A stretch of 8,911 bases of DNA. Origin: Sphingomonadaceae bacterium (GTDB lineage Bacteria > Pseudomonadota > Alphaproteobacteria > Sphingomonadales > Sphingomonadaceae). Under the pieces are notes generated by a model. The model made no database searches, was not told the DNA's origin, and saw nothing but the letters and a program-made list of their open reading frames with translations. A program made the position numbers and the translations under genes. Shown one piece after another: positions 1-6,566 of the stretch (positions are counted from its first letter, which is position 1; each line of letters opens with the position of its first letter). The DNA is taken from the NCBI GenBank assembly GCA_009923795.1, contig RFSU01000093.1, forward strand, positions 1-8,911, read 5' to 3'.

Positions 1-19
1 CATAATCTTCGTCGCTCAT
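1..19 (-). CDS. Start of an unidentified gene leaving the left edge (partial)
   Basis: Read on the minus strand, an ATG at 19-17 opens a reading frame that encodes M-S-D-E-D-Y before the window ends. An AAAGG Shine-Dalgarno sequence lies about 6 nt upstream (near 26-30), which is good spacing. The gene would lie downstream of the amidohydrolase on the same strand, separated from its stop by about 90 nt, so the two may share a transcript. Six residues are too few to name a product. Confidence 0.5.
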
Positions 20-36
20 CGATCACCTTTCAGGAT

Positions 37-93
37 GCAGACGCAGTGTCGCCTTGGTTCATTGGCCCATGCCTGCTGCGCAAAGGCGTCTGC
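37..93. repeat. 8-bp inverted repeat in the gap after the amidohydrolase
   Basis: GCAGACGC at 37-44 is perfectly complementary to GCGTCTGC at 86-93, with a 41-nt interior. An alternative stem, CGCCTT at 50-55 with AAGGCG at 83-88, would compete with it. No T-tract follows on either strand, so it is not an obvious intrinsic terminator. On the minus strand its last arm ends just before the ribosome binding site of the gene at the left edge. Confidence 0.45.
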
Positions 94-110
94 TTGGACT
101 GGTCGTTAGA

Positions 111-1823
111 TCAGTTTGGCGCACTGCGCACAAGTTTTCCCGGTCTTGCGGCAGTGGCTTCATCATGGCGCCGGATGACCGTACCTGACACAAGCGTGGC
201 GTCATATCCGGTTGCCGCTTGATCAAGCCGCCGACCACCAGCAGGCAGGTCATGCACGATATGCGGCAAGGAGATGCTCAGGCGATCCAGATCAATCACG
301 TTGATGTCCGCCTTTGCTCCGACATGAAGAGTGCCCCGGTCATGCAAGCCCACTGCGCGGGCCGATTTAGCAGAGAGCATGTGGACAGCTTGCTCAAGTT
401 CAATGCGCTGCGGGCCTGCTTTCTGCACCCAATGGGACAAAAGGAAGGTGGAATAGCTCGCGTCGCAAATTGCGCCGTAATGCGCGCCGCCATCGCCCAA
501 TGCTGGAATGCAATCTGGGTGGGTGAGCATGTCATAAGCAGAATCGAGCGTGCCGCCTTCAAAATTCCCCAACGCGGCAAGGAACAGGCCCTTGCCCTGC
601 GTTTCAAGGAAGCGATCATACACTACAGCCTCTGGGCTGATGCGGCGCATCTGCGCCAAGGCTGCGATGCTGGTTTCTGGCGGCGGCGCGTAATCTGGCG
701 GATTATCAAGCGGAAACATCCAGCGCCAGTTGCGCCCAAGGGCATTAAAGGGGTGACCTGGCTCGGGTGTTTCACTCAACAACGCCGCCCGCAATGTCGG
801 GTCACGCATGGCCGCCACCTTTTCGGCCAGCGGGAGATGTGCGATCTTTTGCCAGCTGGGGCAGAGAATGAACGGGTGGACGGATAGCTCCAAACCGCTG
901 ATCAGGCCAATCGGGCGGGGCATGACCTGAGCGGTGACGGCTCCCCCAACTGCTTTAGTTTGCGCCATCATATCAAGCACCATCCGCCACCTTGGTGGGC
1001 CGTCATTGCCAGAGGCCAGCGTGAATGTTGCCGGTCGACCACTGTCGCGCACCAAAGTGTCAATAATCGGATATTCCTTGTCCCACCCCTGAAAGGCATC
1101 CAGAACGATTTGGAGGGTGCCATGCCCAGCATCTCGCATGCCGCGGCAGATCTCCTGAAGCTCCCGAACATCTGCGTCAAATGATGGAATGCTCCCGCTA
1201 TCTGCAGTTTTGTGGATCGACAGCCGCGAGGTGGCAAAGCCAAGTGCGCCTGCCGCCATGGCTTCACGGGTCAGGGCACGCATCTGGGCCAGATCAGCCT
1301 CTGTGGCCGGCTCTTGATCGGCCCCGCGCTGTCCCATCACATAAACGCGCAACGGCGAATGCGGCAGATAGGCGGCAACGTCGATATCGCGTCGGCTTTG
1401 CGCGACACGGTCAAGATATTGCGGGAAAGTCTCCCAATCCCAATCAAGCCCTTCGGTCATGACAACACCCGGTATGTCCTCGACACCCTCCATGACATTG
1501 ATCAGCATGTCATGATCTTCAGGACGGCAGGGTGCAAAACCGACCCCGCAATTGCCCATTACTGCTGTGGTGACGCCATGCGATGATGATGGGGCAAGCT
1601 GCTCTGACCATATAGCTTGCCCATCATAATGGGTGTGCACATCAACAAAGCCGGGCGTGACAATCTTGTGGCGGGCGTCAATTTCTTCTGTCCCACGACC
1701 TAAGACGCCCCCGATTGCGGCAATCCTTCCGCCGCGAATGCCGATATCAGCCTGTTGAAGAGGGCCACCTGTTCCATCAGCCAGTGTGCCGTTACGAATG
1801 ACCATATCAAAATCGGTCGCCAT
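111..1823 (-). CDS. Amidohydrolase, N-acyl-D-amino-acid deacylase family
   Basis: The 570-residue protein is a metal-dependent hydrolase of the amidohydrolase superfamily, in the group usually annotated as N-acyl-D-amino-acid deacylase (D-aminoacylase). Members hydrolyse amide bonds in the cytoplasm; the substrate here is unknown. Visible features are the N-terminal beta-sandwich strands (residues 5-55), the metal motif PGFVDVHTHYDG with H63 and H65, an NCGVGFAPC segment with C92, an LPHSPLRVYVMGQRG segment (153-167), GALGFATSR (192-200) and GDGGAH with D444 (443-448). A C-terminal G-x-L-x-x-G-x-x-AD segment follows (497-506). Length matches the family. The ATG at 1823 is preceded by AGGAGAG about 4 nt upstream, which fixes the start. 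The His residues that bind metal in characterised D-aminoacylases, in THMR-like and SHHK-like motifs, are not apparent, so the precise activity is doubtful. It is divergent from the glycosyltransferase-mutase gene. Confidence 0.9.
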   Translation of the reverse strand: MATDFDMVIRNGTLADGTGGPLQQADIGIRGGRIAAIGGVLGRGTEEIDARHKIVTPGFVDVHTHYDGQAIWSEQLAPSSSHGVTTAVMGNCGVGFAPCRPEDHDMLINVMEGVEDIPGVVMTEGLDWDWETFPQYLDRVAQSRRDIDVAAYLPHSPLRVYVMGQRGADQEPATEADLAQMRALTREAMAAGALGFATSRLSIHKTADSGSIPSFDADVRELQEICRGMRDAGHGTLQIVLDAFQGWDKEYPIIDTLVRDSGRPATFTLASGNDGPPRWRMVLDMMAQTKAVGGAVTAQVMPRPIGLISGLELSVHPFILCPSWQKIAHLPLAEKVAAMRDPTLRAALLSETPEPGHPFNALGRNWRWMFPLDNPPDYAPPPETSIAALAQMRRISPEAVVYDRFLETQGKGLFLAALGNFEGGTLDSAYDMLTHPDCIPALGDGGAHYGAICDASYSTFLLSHWVQKAGPQRIELEQAVHMLSAKSARAVGLHDRGTLHVGAKADINVIDLDRLSISLPHIVHDLPAGGRRLDQAATGYDATLVSGTVIRRHDEATAARPGKLVRSAPN

Positions 1824-1873
1824 TGCTCTCTCCTATCCCACGCCAACTGCTGTTCGGCCTTCTTATCCCAAAT

Positions 1874-1902
1874 TTACTAGCGCTTAGCCGCGTGTGCCTC
1901 AA
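1874..1902 (-). promoter_or_regulatory. Candidate promoter for the amidohydrolase gene
   Basis: On the minus strand TTGAGG (1902-1897) is separated by 17 nt from TAGTAA (1879-1874). The boxes match the sigma-70 consensus at 4 of 6 and 3 of 6 positions, and lie about 50 nt upstream of the start codon. The spacing is ideal but the -10 box is weak, so this is only a suggestion. Confidence 0.25.
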
Positions 1903-2046
1903 CCCATGGGCAATTTGGATATAATGATTGCGACCTTCAGCATTCAGCAGTGCAAAACATATCTCGCGGGCTTGGCACGCACTGGGTTCCTGAGTGTTTG
2001 AACCATTCCTAACCCAAGTGAATCAGTCAGGGATTGGCGGAACGAA

Positions 2047-2135
2047 GCAGCTCTTCCGGTGTTGAATCACAACCTTCGCTTCGGCGTCCGCTCTCATTGG
2101 TTTTGTTTCATCCAATCGGCCCTGTGAAGAGCTGC
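2047..2135 (+). repeat. 10-bp inverted repeat in the leader of the fusion gene
   Basis: GCAGCTCTTC at 2047-2056 is perfectly complementary to GAAGAGCTGC at 2126-2135, with a 69-nt interior. The interior contains a smaller possible stem, ATTGG at 2096-2100 with CCAAT at 2112-2116. The outer stem ends about 35 nt before the start codon at 2171. It could fold as a structured leader in the transcript or be a chance repeat. No known riboswitch class was recognised. Confidence 0.4.
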
Positions 2136-2170
2136 CATTCGGGCTTTTGGGTATAACGAATAGGAGACTG

Positions 2171-4513
2171 ATGAACGTGCTGCGTAATGCTAATAGAACC
2201 GTCCCTGAATCAGGCCAAAAAGCCTCCAACGGCAAAATCTCATTTCGCCCTACGCTTATCTGCTTTTCCCATTTGCGGTGGAATTTTGTTTATCAAAGGC
2301 CGCAGCATCTCATGAGCCGCTTTGCGCGCGATTTTGATGTGTTCTTCTGGGAAGAGCCACTCGATACGGACGCTGACGCCTATCTTGTTGCGCATCAGGA
2401 TGTAAGTGGGGTCACGATCCTGACCCCACATCTGCCAGTCAATGTGCAGGGCGAGGCGCGAACACGCCTTTTGCGGTCGCTGTTGAATGAGGCATTGGTT
2501 AGCAAGCCGGGCGATTTAGTGCGTTGGTTCTATACGCCAATGATGCTGCCTATGTCTCAGCATCTCAATGCTGCCTTTACGGTTTACGACTGCATGGATG
2601 AACTGTCGGCTTTTAAATTCTCGCCACCAGAATTGCCACAGCTTGAACAAGAGCTGTTTCAGGCTGCCGATATTGTGTTCACCGGTGGCTATAGTCTTAA
2701 TGAGGCGAAAAGCGCGCAGCACCCTAATGTGCAGCCCTTTCCCTCGGCGGTTGATGTTCCGCATTTCGTTCAAGCGCGGGAGATGCATCCAAAGGCGGAC
2801 GCGCCGCCAACCATAGGATTTTACGGCGTAGTGGATGAGCGGTTTGATAGCGACCTTATGGCCCGTGTCGCCGATTTGAGGCCCAACATAAGCTTTGAAG
2901 TTGTTGGGCCCACCGTAAAGATTGACCCTGCATCGCTGCCTAAACGCCACAACATCCGGTATACTGGCCCAGCGCGATATGACGAATTGCCGAGCTGTCT
3001 GGGCCGTTGGCACGCGGCGATGATGCCCTTTGTCCGCAACAACTCAACCCGCTTCATCAGTCCTACGAAAACGCCAGAATATCTGGCGGCAGGACGCCCA
3101 GTTATTTCCACCGCTGTTCGGGATGTTGAGCGCAGCTATGGGAAATTGGCGGGCGTTTTGATCGCGGATGAAGCCGAAGGCTTTGCTGCGGCGTGCGACG
3201 CAGCTCTACTACTCGCGCAAGACCGCTCAAATTGGTTGCCCCAGGTTGATGGGATGTTGGCCGATGTGTCTTGGGATCGGACATATCGGGCTATGCTTGT
3301 CTTTGTGCAGGCGGGGCTTGTTCGTGCAGCATCGCTCGCAAAGCTTCGGGCAGTTGCAAAGCCGCATTATGATTTTCTCATCGTTGGCGCAGGCTTTGCA
3401 GGTGCTGTGATGGCCGAGCGATTGGCCGCAGACGCCGGTCAGCGGGTGCTTATTATTGACAAGCGTCCGCATATTGCGGGCAATGCTTATGATGAACGCA
3501 ATGTGGTCGGCCATTTAATCCACCGTTATGGCCCGCATATCTTTCACACCAACTCGGACGAGGTGTTCGACTATCTCTCCCGCTTCACCAATTGGCGCCC
3601 CTATGAGCACCGCGTCTTGGCGCAGGTGCGCGGCAAGCTGGTTCCAATCCCCATCAATCGGACAACGATCAACGCGCTTTACGGTCTCTCGCTAACAACA
3701 CAGGAGGAAGCTGCCGCATTTCTGGAACGCAGCCGTGAGCCAGTAGATAACATCCGCACATCTGAAGATGTTGTTGTCTCGGCCGTTGGTCGGGAACTTT
3801 ATGCCCTGTTCTTTCAGGGCTATACGCGCAAACAATGGGGCCTGGATCCTTCCGAGCTAGATCGCTCCGTCACTGCGCGCATCCCGACGCGTACCAACAC
3901 GGATGATCGCTATTTTACAGATAGTCATCAAGCGATGCCCGCCAATGGCTATACCGCGATGTTTGAACGGATGCTCTCCCATCCGAATATAGATGTTCGC
4001 CTTGGGGTATCGTATGCGGATGTCGCGGATCTTGTGTCCAATAACCGGATGGTCTGGACTGGGCCGATCGACGAATATTTTGATTGCTGCTTTGGTGAGC
4101 TGCCGTATCGGTCGCTCAGATTTGAACACCGCACTTTGCCTCAATCTGAATTTCAGCCGACGGGCACTGTCAATTATCCCTCAGAACATGTTCCCTATAC
4201 CCGTATCACTGAGTTCCGCCATTTAACGGGGGAGGCTGGAGTTCAGACCAGCATTGTCTATGAATATCCAGAGGCAAATGGTGATCCCTATTACCCTATT
4301 CCCCGCCCAGAAAATCAAGCTCTTTTCAAGCGATATGATGGCCTAGCTCAAGGAACCGACACCATCTTTGTCGGTCGGCTCGCCACCTATCGCTATTTCA
4401 ACATGGATCAAGTGATTGGCCAGGCGCTCGCAGTCTATCGACGCCTGCGAACGTCGCTTGTTCAAGGCGATACGCCAGCAGTGCAATTGGCAGAGGCGAA
4501 GGTGGCAGTCTGA
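2171..4513 (+). CDS. glf: Glycosyltransferase fused to UDP-galactopyranose mutase
   Basis: This bifunctional-looking protein is 780 residues long. Residues about 25-375 form a GT-B type glycosyltransferase domain: the start ICFSHLRWNFVYQRPQHLM, a YDCMDELSAF segment (139-148) and the C-terminal donor-side stretch SPTKTPEYLAAGRPVIST (297-314). Residues about 398-765 are a flavin-dependent UDP-galactopyranose mutase, which converts UDP-galactopyranose to UDP-galactofuranose. It shows the FAD motif GAGFAG (406-411), HIAGNAYDE, YGPHIFHTN, KQWGL, and R574 and R678 at the positions expected for the substrate-phosphate arginines. A GRLATYRYFNMDQVIGQAL segment follows near the end. Single mutases are usually 370-400 residues, so the fusion accounts for the length. 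I chose ATG 2171 because AGGAG (2162-2166) sits just before it; an in-frame TTG at 2147 would add 8 residues. The two activities suggest galactofuranose transfer to a surface glycan, but the acceptor and donor of the transferase are unknown. Confidence 0.9.
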   Translation: MNVLRNANRTVPESGQKASNGKISFRPTLICFSHLRWNFVYQRPQHLMSRFARDFDVFFWEEPLDTDADAYLVAHQDVSGVTILTPHLPVNVQGEARTRLLRSLLNEALVSKPGDLVRWFYTPMMLPMSQHLNAAFTVYDCMDELSAFKFSPPELPQLEQELFQAADIVFTGGYSLNEAKSAQHPNVQPFPSAVDVPHFVQAREMHPKADAPPTIGFYGVVDERFDSDLMARVADLRPNISFEVVGPTVKIDPASLPKRHNIRYTGPARYDELPSCLGRWHAAMMPFVRNNSTRFISPTKTPEYLAAGRPVISTAVRDVERSYGKLAGVLIADEAEGFAAACDAALLLAQDRSNWLPQVDGMLADVSWDRTYRAMLVFVQAGLVRAASLAKLRAVAKPHYDFLIVGAGFAGAVMAERLAADAGQRVLIIDKRPHIAGNAYDERNVVGHLIHRYGPHIFHTNSDEVFDYLSRFTNWRPYEHRVLAQVRGKLVPIPINRTTINALYGLSLTTQEEAAAFLERSREPVDNIRTSEDVVVSAVGRELYALFFQGYTRKQWGLDPSELDRSVTARIPTRTNTDDRYFTDSHQAMPANGYTAMFERMLSHPNIDVRLGVSYADVADLVSNNRMVWTGPIDEYFDCCFGELPYRSLRFEHRTLPQSEFQPTGTVNYPSEHVPYTRITEFRHLTGEAGVQTSIVYEYPEANGDPYYPIPRPENQALFKRYDGLAQGTDTIFVGRLATYRYFNMDQVIGQALAVYRRLRTSLVQGDTPAVQLAEAKVAV

Positions 4514-4582
4514 AACGGTGTCATCGGCCGAACCACGCCGTCCTACGTAAAAGGGTAATCCCTGAGAAGAAGGAGTAAGGTT

Positions 4583-4852
4583 ATGACGATAATCTATATC
4601 ATCATTGTCGGCGGCGTTTTGGGCTGGCTGGCAAGCATTATGATGCGTACAGATGCTGAGCAGGGAATTTTTCTCAACATCGTTGTTGGGATTGTTGGTG
4701 CTGTACTTGCAGGGCTTATCATTTCTCCCCTGGTCGGGGCGCCGCCGATCACATCGGGTGCCTTCTCCCTTGCAGCATTGCTGGTTTCGCTTGCAGGCGC
4801 TGTTGCTTTGTTAGCAGTGATCAATTTGTTTCGACGTGGGCGTCCTCGTTAA
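4583..4852 (+). CDS. GlsB/YeaQ/YmgE family small membrane protein
   Basis: This 89-residue hydrophobic protein belongs to the transglycosylase-associated protein family (GlsB/YeaQ/YmgE). Members are small inner-membrane proteins often linked to stress; their biochemical role is not established. Three membrane segments are visible at about 2-20, 29-50 and 60-82. The family motif appears as GWLASIMMR (14-22) followed by NIVVGIVGAVLAG (32-44), and the tail is basic (RRGRPR). Length is normal for the family. The ATG at 4583 follows an AAGGAG ribosome binding site (4569-4574) with 8 nt spacing. It starts 69 nt after the fusion gene on the same strand, so it could be read from that transcript. I found no separate promoter in the gap. 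A strong hairpin lies 24 nt after its stop codon. Confidence 0.87.
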   Translation: MTIIYIIIVGGVLGWLASIMMRTDAEQGIFLNIVVGIVGAVLAGLIISPLVGAPPITSGAFSLAALLVSLAGAVALLAVINLFRRGRPR

Positions 4853-4875
4853 CGGGTATTCTAACGGATCCAATC

Positions 4876-4920
4876 AGGGAATTGTCGCAATAGCGCAGCA
4901 CAGAAGCGCGGCAATTCCCT
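4876..4920 (+). terminator. Strong hairpin after the YeaQ-type gene, possible terminator
   Basis: AGGGAATTGTCGC at 4876-4888 pairs with GCGGCAATTCCCT at 4908-4920: 13 pairs including one G-U, with a 19-nt loop. It lies just after the small membrane protein gene and just before tRNA-Val, where a terminator is expected. Only two T residues follow, so intrinsic termination is not certain. It could also be a palindromic repeat or operator. Confidence 0.5.
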
Positions 4921-4947
4921 TGACGATATGTTAAAAGGCGCTAATCC
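4920..4947 (+). promoter_or_regulatory. Probable tRNA-Val promoter
   Basis: TTGACG at 4920-4925 matches the sigma-70 -35 box at 5 of 6 positions. A 16-nt spacer leads to TAATCC at 4942-4947 as a weak -10 box. The tRNA starts 17 nt beyond the -10 box, a sensible distance for a short 5' leader. The -35 box shares its first T with the foot of the preceding hairpin. Confidence 0.5.
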
Positions 4948-4964
4948 GCGCTTTACCGTGCAGG

Positions 4965-5040
4965 GGGCGCTTAGCTCAGTTGGTAGAGCATCTCGTTTAC
5001 ACCGAGAGGGTCGGCGGTTCGAGCCCGTCAGCGCCCACCA
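4965..5040 (+). tRNA. tRNA-Val, anticodon UAC
   Basis: The 76-nt cloverleaf is complete. The acceptor stem GGGCGCT (4965-4971) pairs with AGCGCCC (5030-5036). The D stem is GCTC/GAGC (4974-4977 with 4986-4989). The anticodon stem TCTCG/CGAGA encloses loop TTTACAC (4996-5002) with anticodon TAC at 4998-5000. The variable loop is GGGTC, and the T stem with loop TTCGAGC spans 5013-5029. A discriminator A is followed by an encoded CCA (5038-5040). It reads GUA valine codons and, depending on modification of U34, other GUN codons. Confidence 0.97.
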
Positions 5041-5067
5041 GCAACGGCCTTTGGGAGAGGGCCTGCC

Positions 5068-5889
5068 ATGTTCAAAGACCAAGTTATCTGGATCACGGGT
5101 GCCTCATCGGGCATCGGAGCCGCCTTTGCGCGCCAATTGGCGAAGCAGGGGGCGTTTCTCATTTTATCTGGCCGTAATCTTGGCGCACTAGAAGAGGTCG
5201 CCTCTGCCTGCGAGCCAGGTCGAAGTCTTGTACTGCCTTTTGAGACAACGGACTATGCTGCTCTTCCAGCGCTGGTTGAGAAGGCTTGGGGCTGGCGCAA
5301 CGGCGTGGACTGCCTGATCAACAATGCCGGCATCTCCCAGCGCAGCCTCGCGATTGAAACGCAATTCCCGGTTTATCAGAAGGTCGTTGATGTTGATCTT
5401 CTGGCTCCCATCGCGCTGACACAAGAGATTTTGCCGCGCATGGCTGCCCGCAAATCGGGTCGGTTTGTTTTCATCTCCAGCGTGGCGGGTAAGGTTGGTT
5501 CCCCGATGCGTACGGCCTATTCCGCCGCTAAGCATGGGCTGATCGGCTATGCCGATGCACTGCGCGTGGAAACGGCGATGCTCGGCTTGAAAGTCCATGT
5601 CATTGCGCCCGGCTCTATTCGCACCGATGTGTCGCGCAATGCAGTCACCGCAGATGGCAGCAGACGGGGTGTCAGCGACGGGGCCATTGAACAGGGTATG
5701 GATCCTGATCGGGCCGTGCGTTTAATGTTGCGTGCTATGGGGCGCGGAGAGCGAGAAATCATCCTTGCGGACGGAATTGAACGGACAATCGCGCGCGTCC
5801 GTCGGAAATCCCCCAATCGCCTGTTCGACATGATGGAACAGATGATGGCCGCAGGTTACGCCGAGCGGATGAAGGGCCAAGGCGACTAA
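5068..5889 (+). CDS. SDR family NAD(P)-dependent oxidoreductase
   Basis: The 273-residue protein is a classical short-chain dehydrogenase/reductase, a cytoplasmic Rossmann-fold enzyme that oxidises or reduces a hydroxyl or keto group. The cofactor motif TGASSGIG is at 10-17 and NNAG at 85-88. The catalytic residues are S138 (in FISSVAG), Y151 and K155 (YSAAK). PGSIRTD (181-187) is the usual post-active-site loop. R36 after the second strand (SGRN) suggests NADP(H) preference. The sequence resembles the DHRS7-like group of general reductases, so the substrate cannot be named. The ATG at 5068 follows GGGAGAGG (5052-5059) with 8 nt spacing. The gene starts 27 nt after tRNA-Val with no room for a separate promoter, so it is probably transcribed together with the tRNA. 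Its TAA overlaps the stop codon of the convergent acyltransferase gene. Confidence 0.93.
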   Translation: MFKDQVIWITGASSGIGAAFARQLAKQGAFLILSGRNLGALEEVASACEPGRSLVLPFETTDYAALPALVEKAWGWRNGVDCLINNAGISQRSLAIETQFPVYQKVVDVDLLAPIALTQEILPRMAARKSGRFVFISSVAGKVGSPMRTAYSAAKHGLIGYADALRVETAMLGLKVHVIAPGSIRTDVSRNAVTADGSRRGVSDGAIEQGMDPDRAVRLMLRAMGRGEREIILADGIERTIARVRRKSPNRLFDMMEQMMAAGYAERMKGQGD

Positions 5890-6494
5890 AGCTGGCCGAA
5901 ATCAACGCTGCCCTGCCGGGGATGTCGAGGTGTTGTTTGCTGATAAAATTCCAGCACCTTTTCCATGTCTTTCAGATAATCGCCCGTCGGCCAGATCGCG
6001 CCGGCCAGGCCAACTTGCTTTTTAGAATAGTCCATTAGGCCAAGCACCAACGGCACTTTGGCCTGCAACGCGATATGATAAAATCCCGTTTTCCACCGCG
6101 CGACTTTTGATCTTGTTCCTTGAGGCGCAATGGTCAGCATGAAGCTGTCCCTTGTGGCAAATTCATCCACCATCGACTGGACGTAATTGCGCGGGCCGGA
6201 TCGATCGATGGAAATTCCGCCCAATTCCCGCATGGCACGGCCCAAGGGCCAGCGGAACAGCTGTTTCTTGCCCATGAAGGAGAGCGGAACGTTCAGTTCG
6301 GTCGCGGCTCCCAGAAAATAGATGAAGTCCCAATTGCTCGTATGGGGAGCAGCAATCACTACGCATTTGCGAAGCTCTGGATTTGCATTGACCTCAGTCC
6401 AGCCTTGCCGATGGTAATACCATAGGACGACTTTGCGAATGAGTCGCGCCAGCCACGACAAGCTCGTGTTCTTGGTATCCAAAGCGTCCCCCAT
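5886..6494 (-). CDS. PlsC-like lysophospholipid acyltransferase family protein
   Basis: This gene encodes about 202 residues of a PlsC-type acyltransferase, the family that includes 1-acyl-sn-glycerol-3-phosphate acyltransferases. These enzymes transfer acyl chains to lysophospholipids at the inner membrane. The catalytic HX4D motif is visible as HTSNWD (H51, D56 from the chosen start), followed by FMGKKQLFR, GGISIDRS and APQGTRSKV. The last replaces the usual E of the EGTR motif by Q (codon CAA). The aromatic-rich N-terminus (LIRKVVLWYY) may contact the membrane. The start is uncertain: ATG at 6494 has only an AAGG about 13 nt upstream, while an in-frame TTG at 6551 would add 19 residues but has no ribosome binding site. 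It lies 72 nt downstream of the TIGR02186-type gene, likely in one operon. The acyl donor and acceptor are unknown. Confidence 0.85.
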   Translation of the reverse strand: MGDALDTKNTSLSWLARLIRKVVLWYYHRQGWTEVNANPELRKCVVIAAPHTSNWDFIYFLGAATELNVPLSFMGKKQLFRWPLGRAMRELGGISIDRSGPRNYVQSMVDEFATRDSFMLTIAPQGTRSKVARWKTGFYHIALQAKVPLVLGLMDYSKKQVGLAGAIWPTGDYLKDMEKVLEFYQQTTPRHPRQGSVDFGQL

Positions 6495-6566
6495 ATGCCC
6501 ATTAAGGCCTTGATCGATGATCTTCTTCGTCTGGCGCTGACAAAGGGTCAAGTGGACTTATTTATA

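Larger units (their letters stand above)
1824..2170. other. Divergent intergenic region between amidohydrolase and fusion gene
   Basis: This 347-bp stretch has no convincing gene. It holds a candidate minus-strand promoter (1874-1902), a perfect TATAAT at 1920-1925 on the plus strand without a good -35 partner, the palindrome CCCATGGG at 1904-1911, a 10-bp inverted repeat (2047-2056 with 2126-2135), and a small stem ATTCG/CGAAT (2137-2141 with 2157-2161) that ends at the ribosome binding site AGGAG of the fusion gene. If the TATAAT is used, the fusion gene would have a leader of about 240 nt. The only ATG frame after the TATAAT is 25 codons long and lacks a ribosome binding site. Confidence 0.5.

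Noticed and set aside
219..887. A 222-codon open frame on the plus strand
   Set aside because: It is antisense to the amidohydrolase, whose motifs and ribosome binding site are clear. The translated product has no recognisable domain.
1924..2001. A 25-codon ATG frame just after the TATAAT in the intergenic region
   Set aside because: Its ATG overlaps the -10 box and has no ribosome binding site, so it could not be translated from that promoter.
2152..2157. TATAAC as a -10 box close to the fusion gene
   Set aside because: There is no -35-like sequence 16-18 nt upstream, and transcription from it would start within the ribosome binding site.
2147..2170. TTG at 2147 as start of the fusion gene
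   Set aside because: No ribosome binding site precedes it, while ATG 2171 has AGGAG directly upstream. The AGGAG would otherwise be inside the coding region.
4514..4582. A possible EcfG-type stress promoter before the YeaQ-type gene
   Set aside because: The family is often stress-linked, so I looked for GGAAC with CGTT at 16-17 nt. Only CGAAC is present, with no CGTT at the right distance.
5041..5067. A terminator after tRNA-Val
   Set aside because: GGCC occurs twice around a short loop but forms only four pairs and has no T-tract. The ribosome binding site of the dehydrogenase lies inside it.
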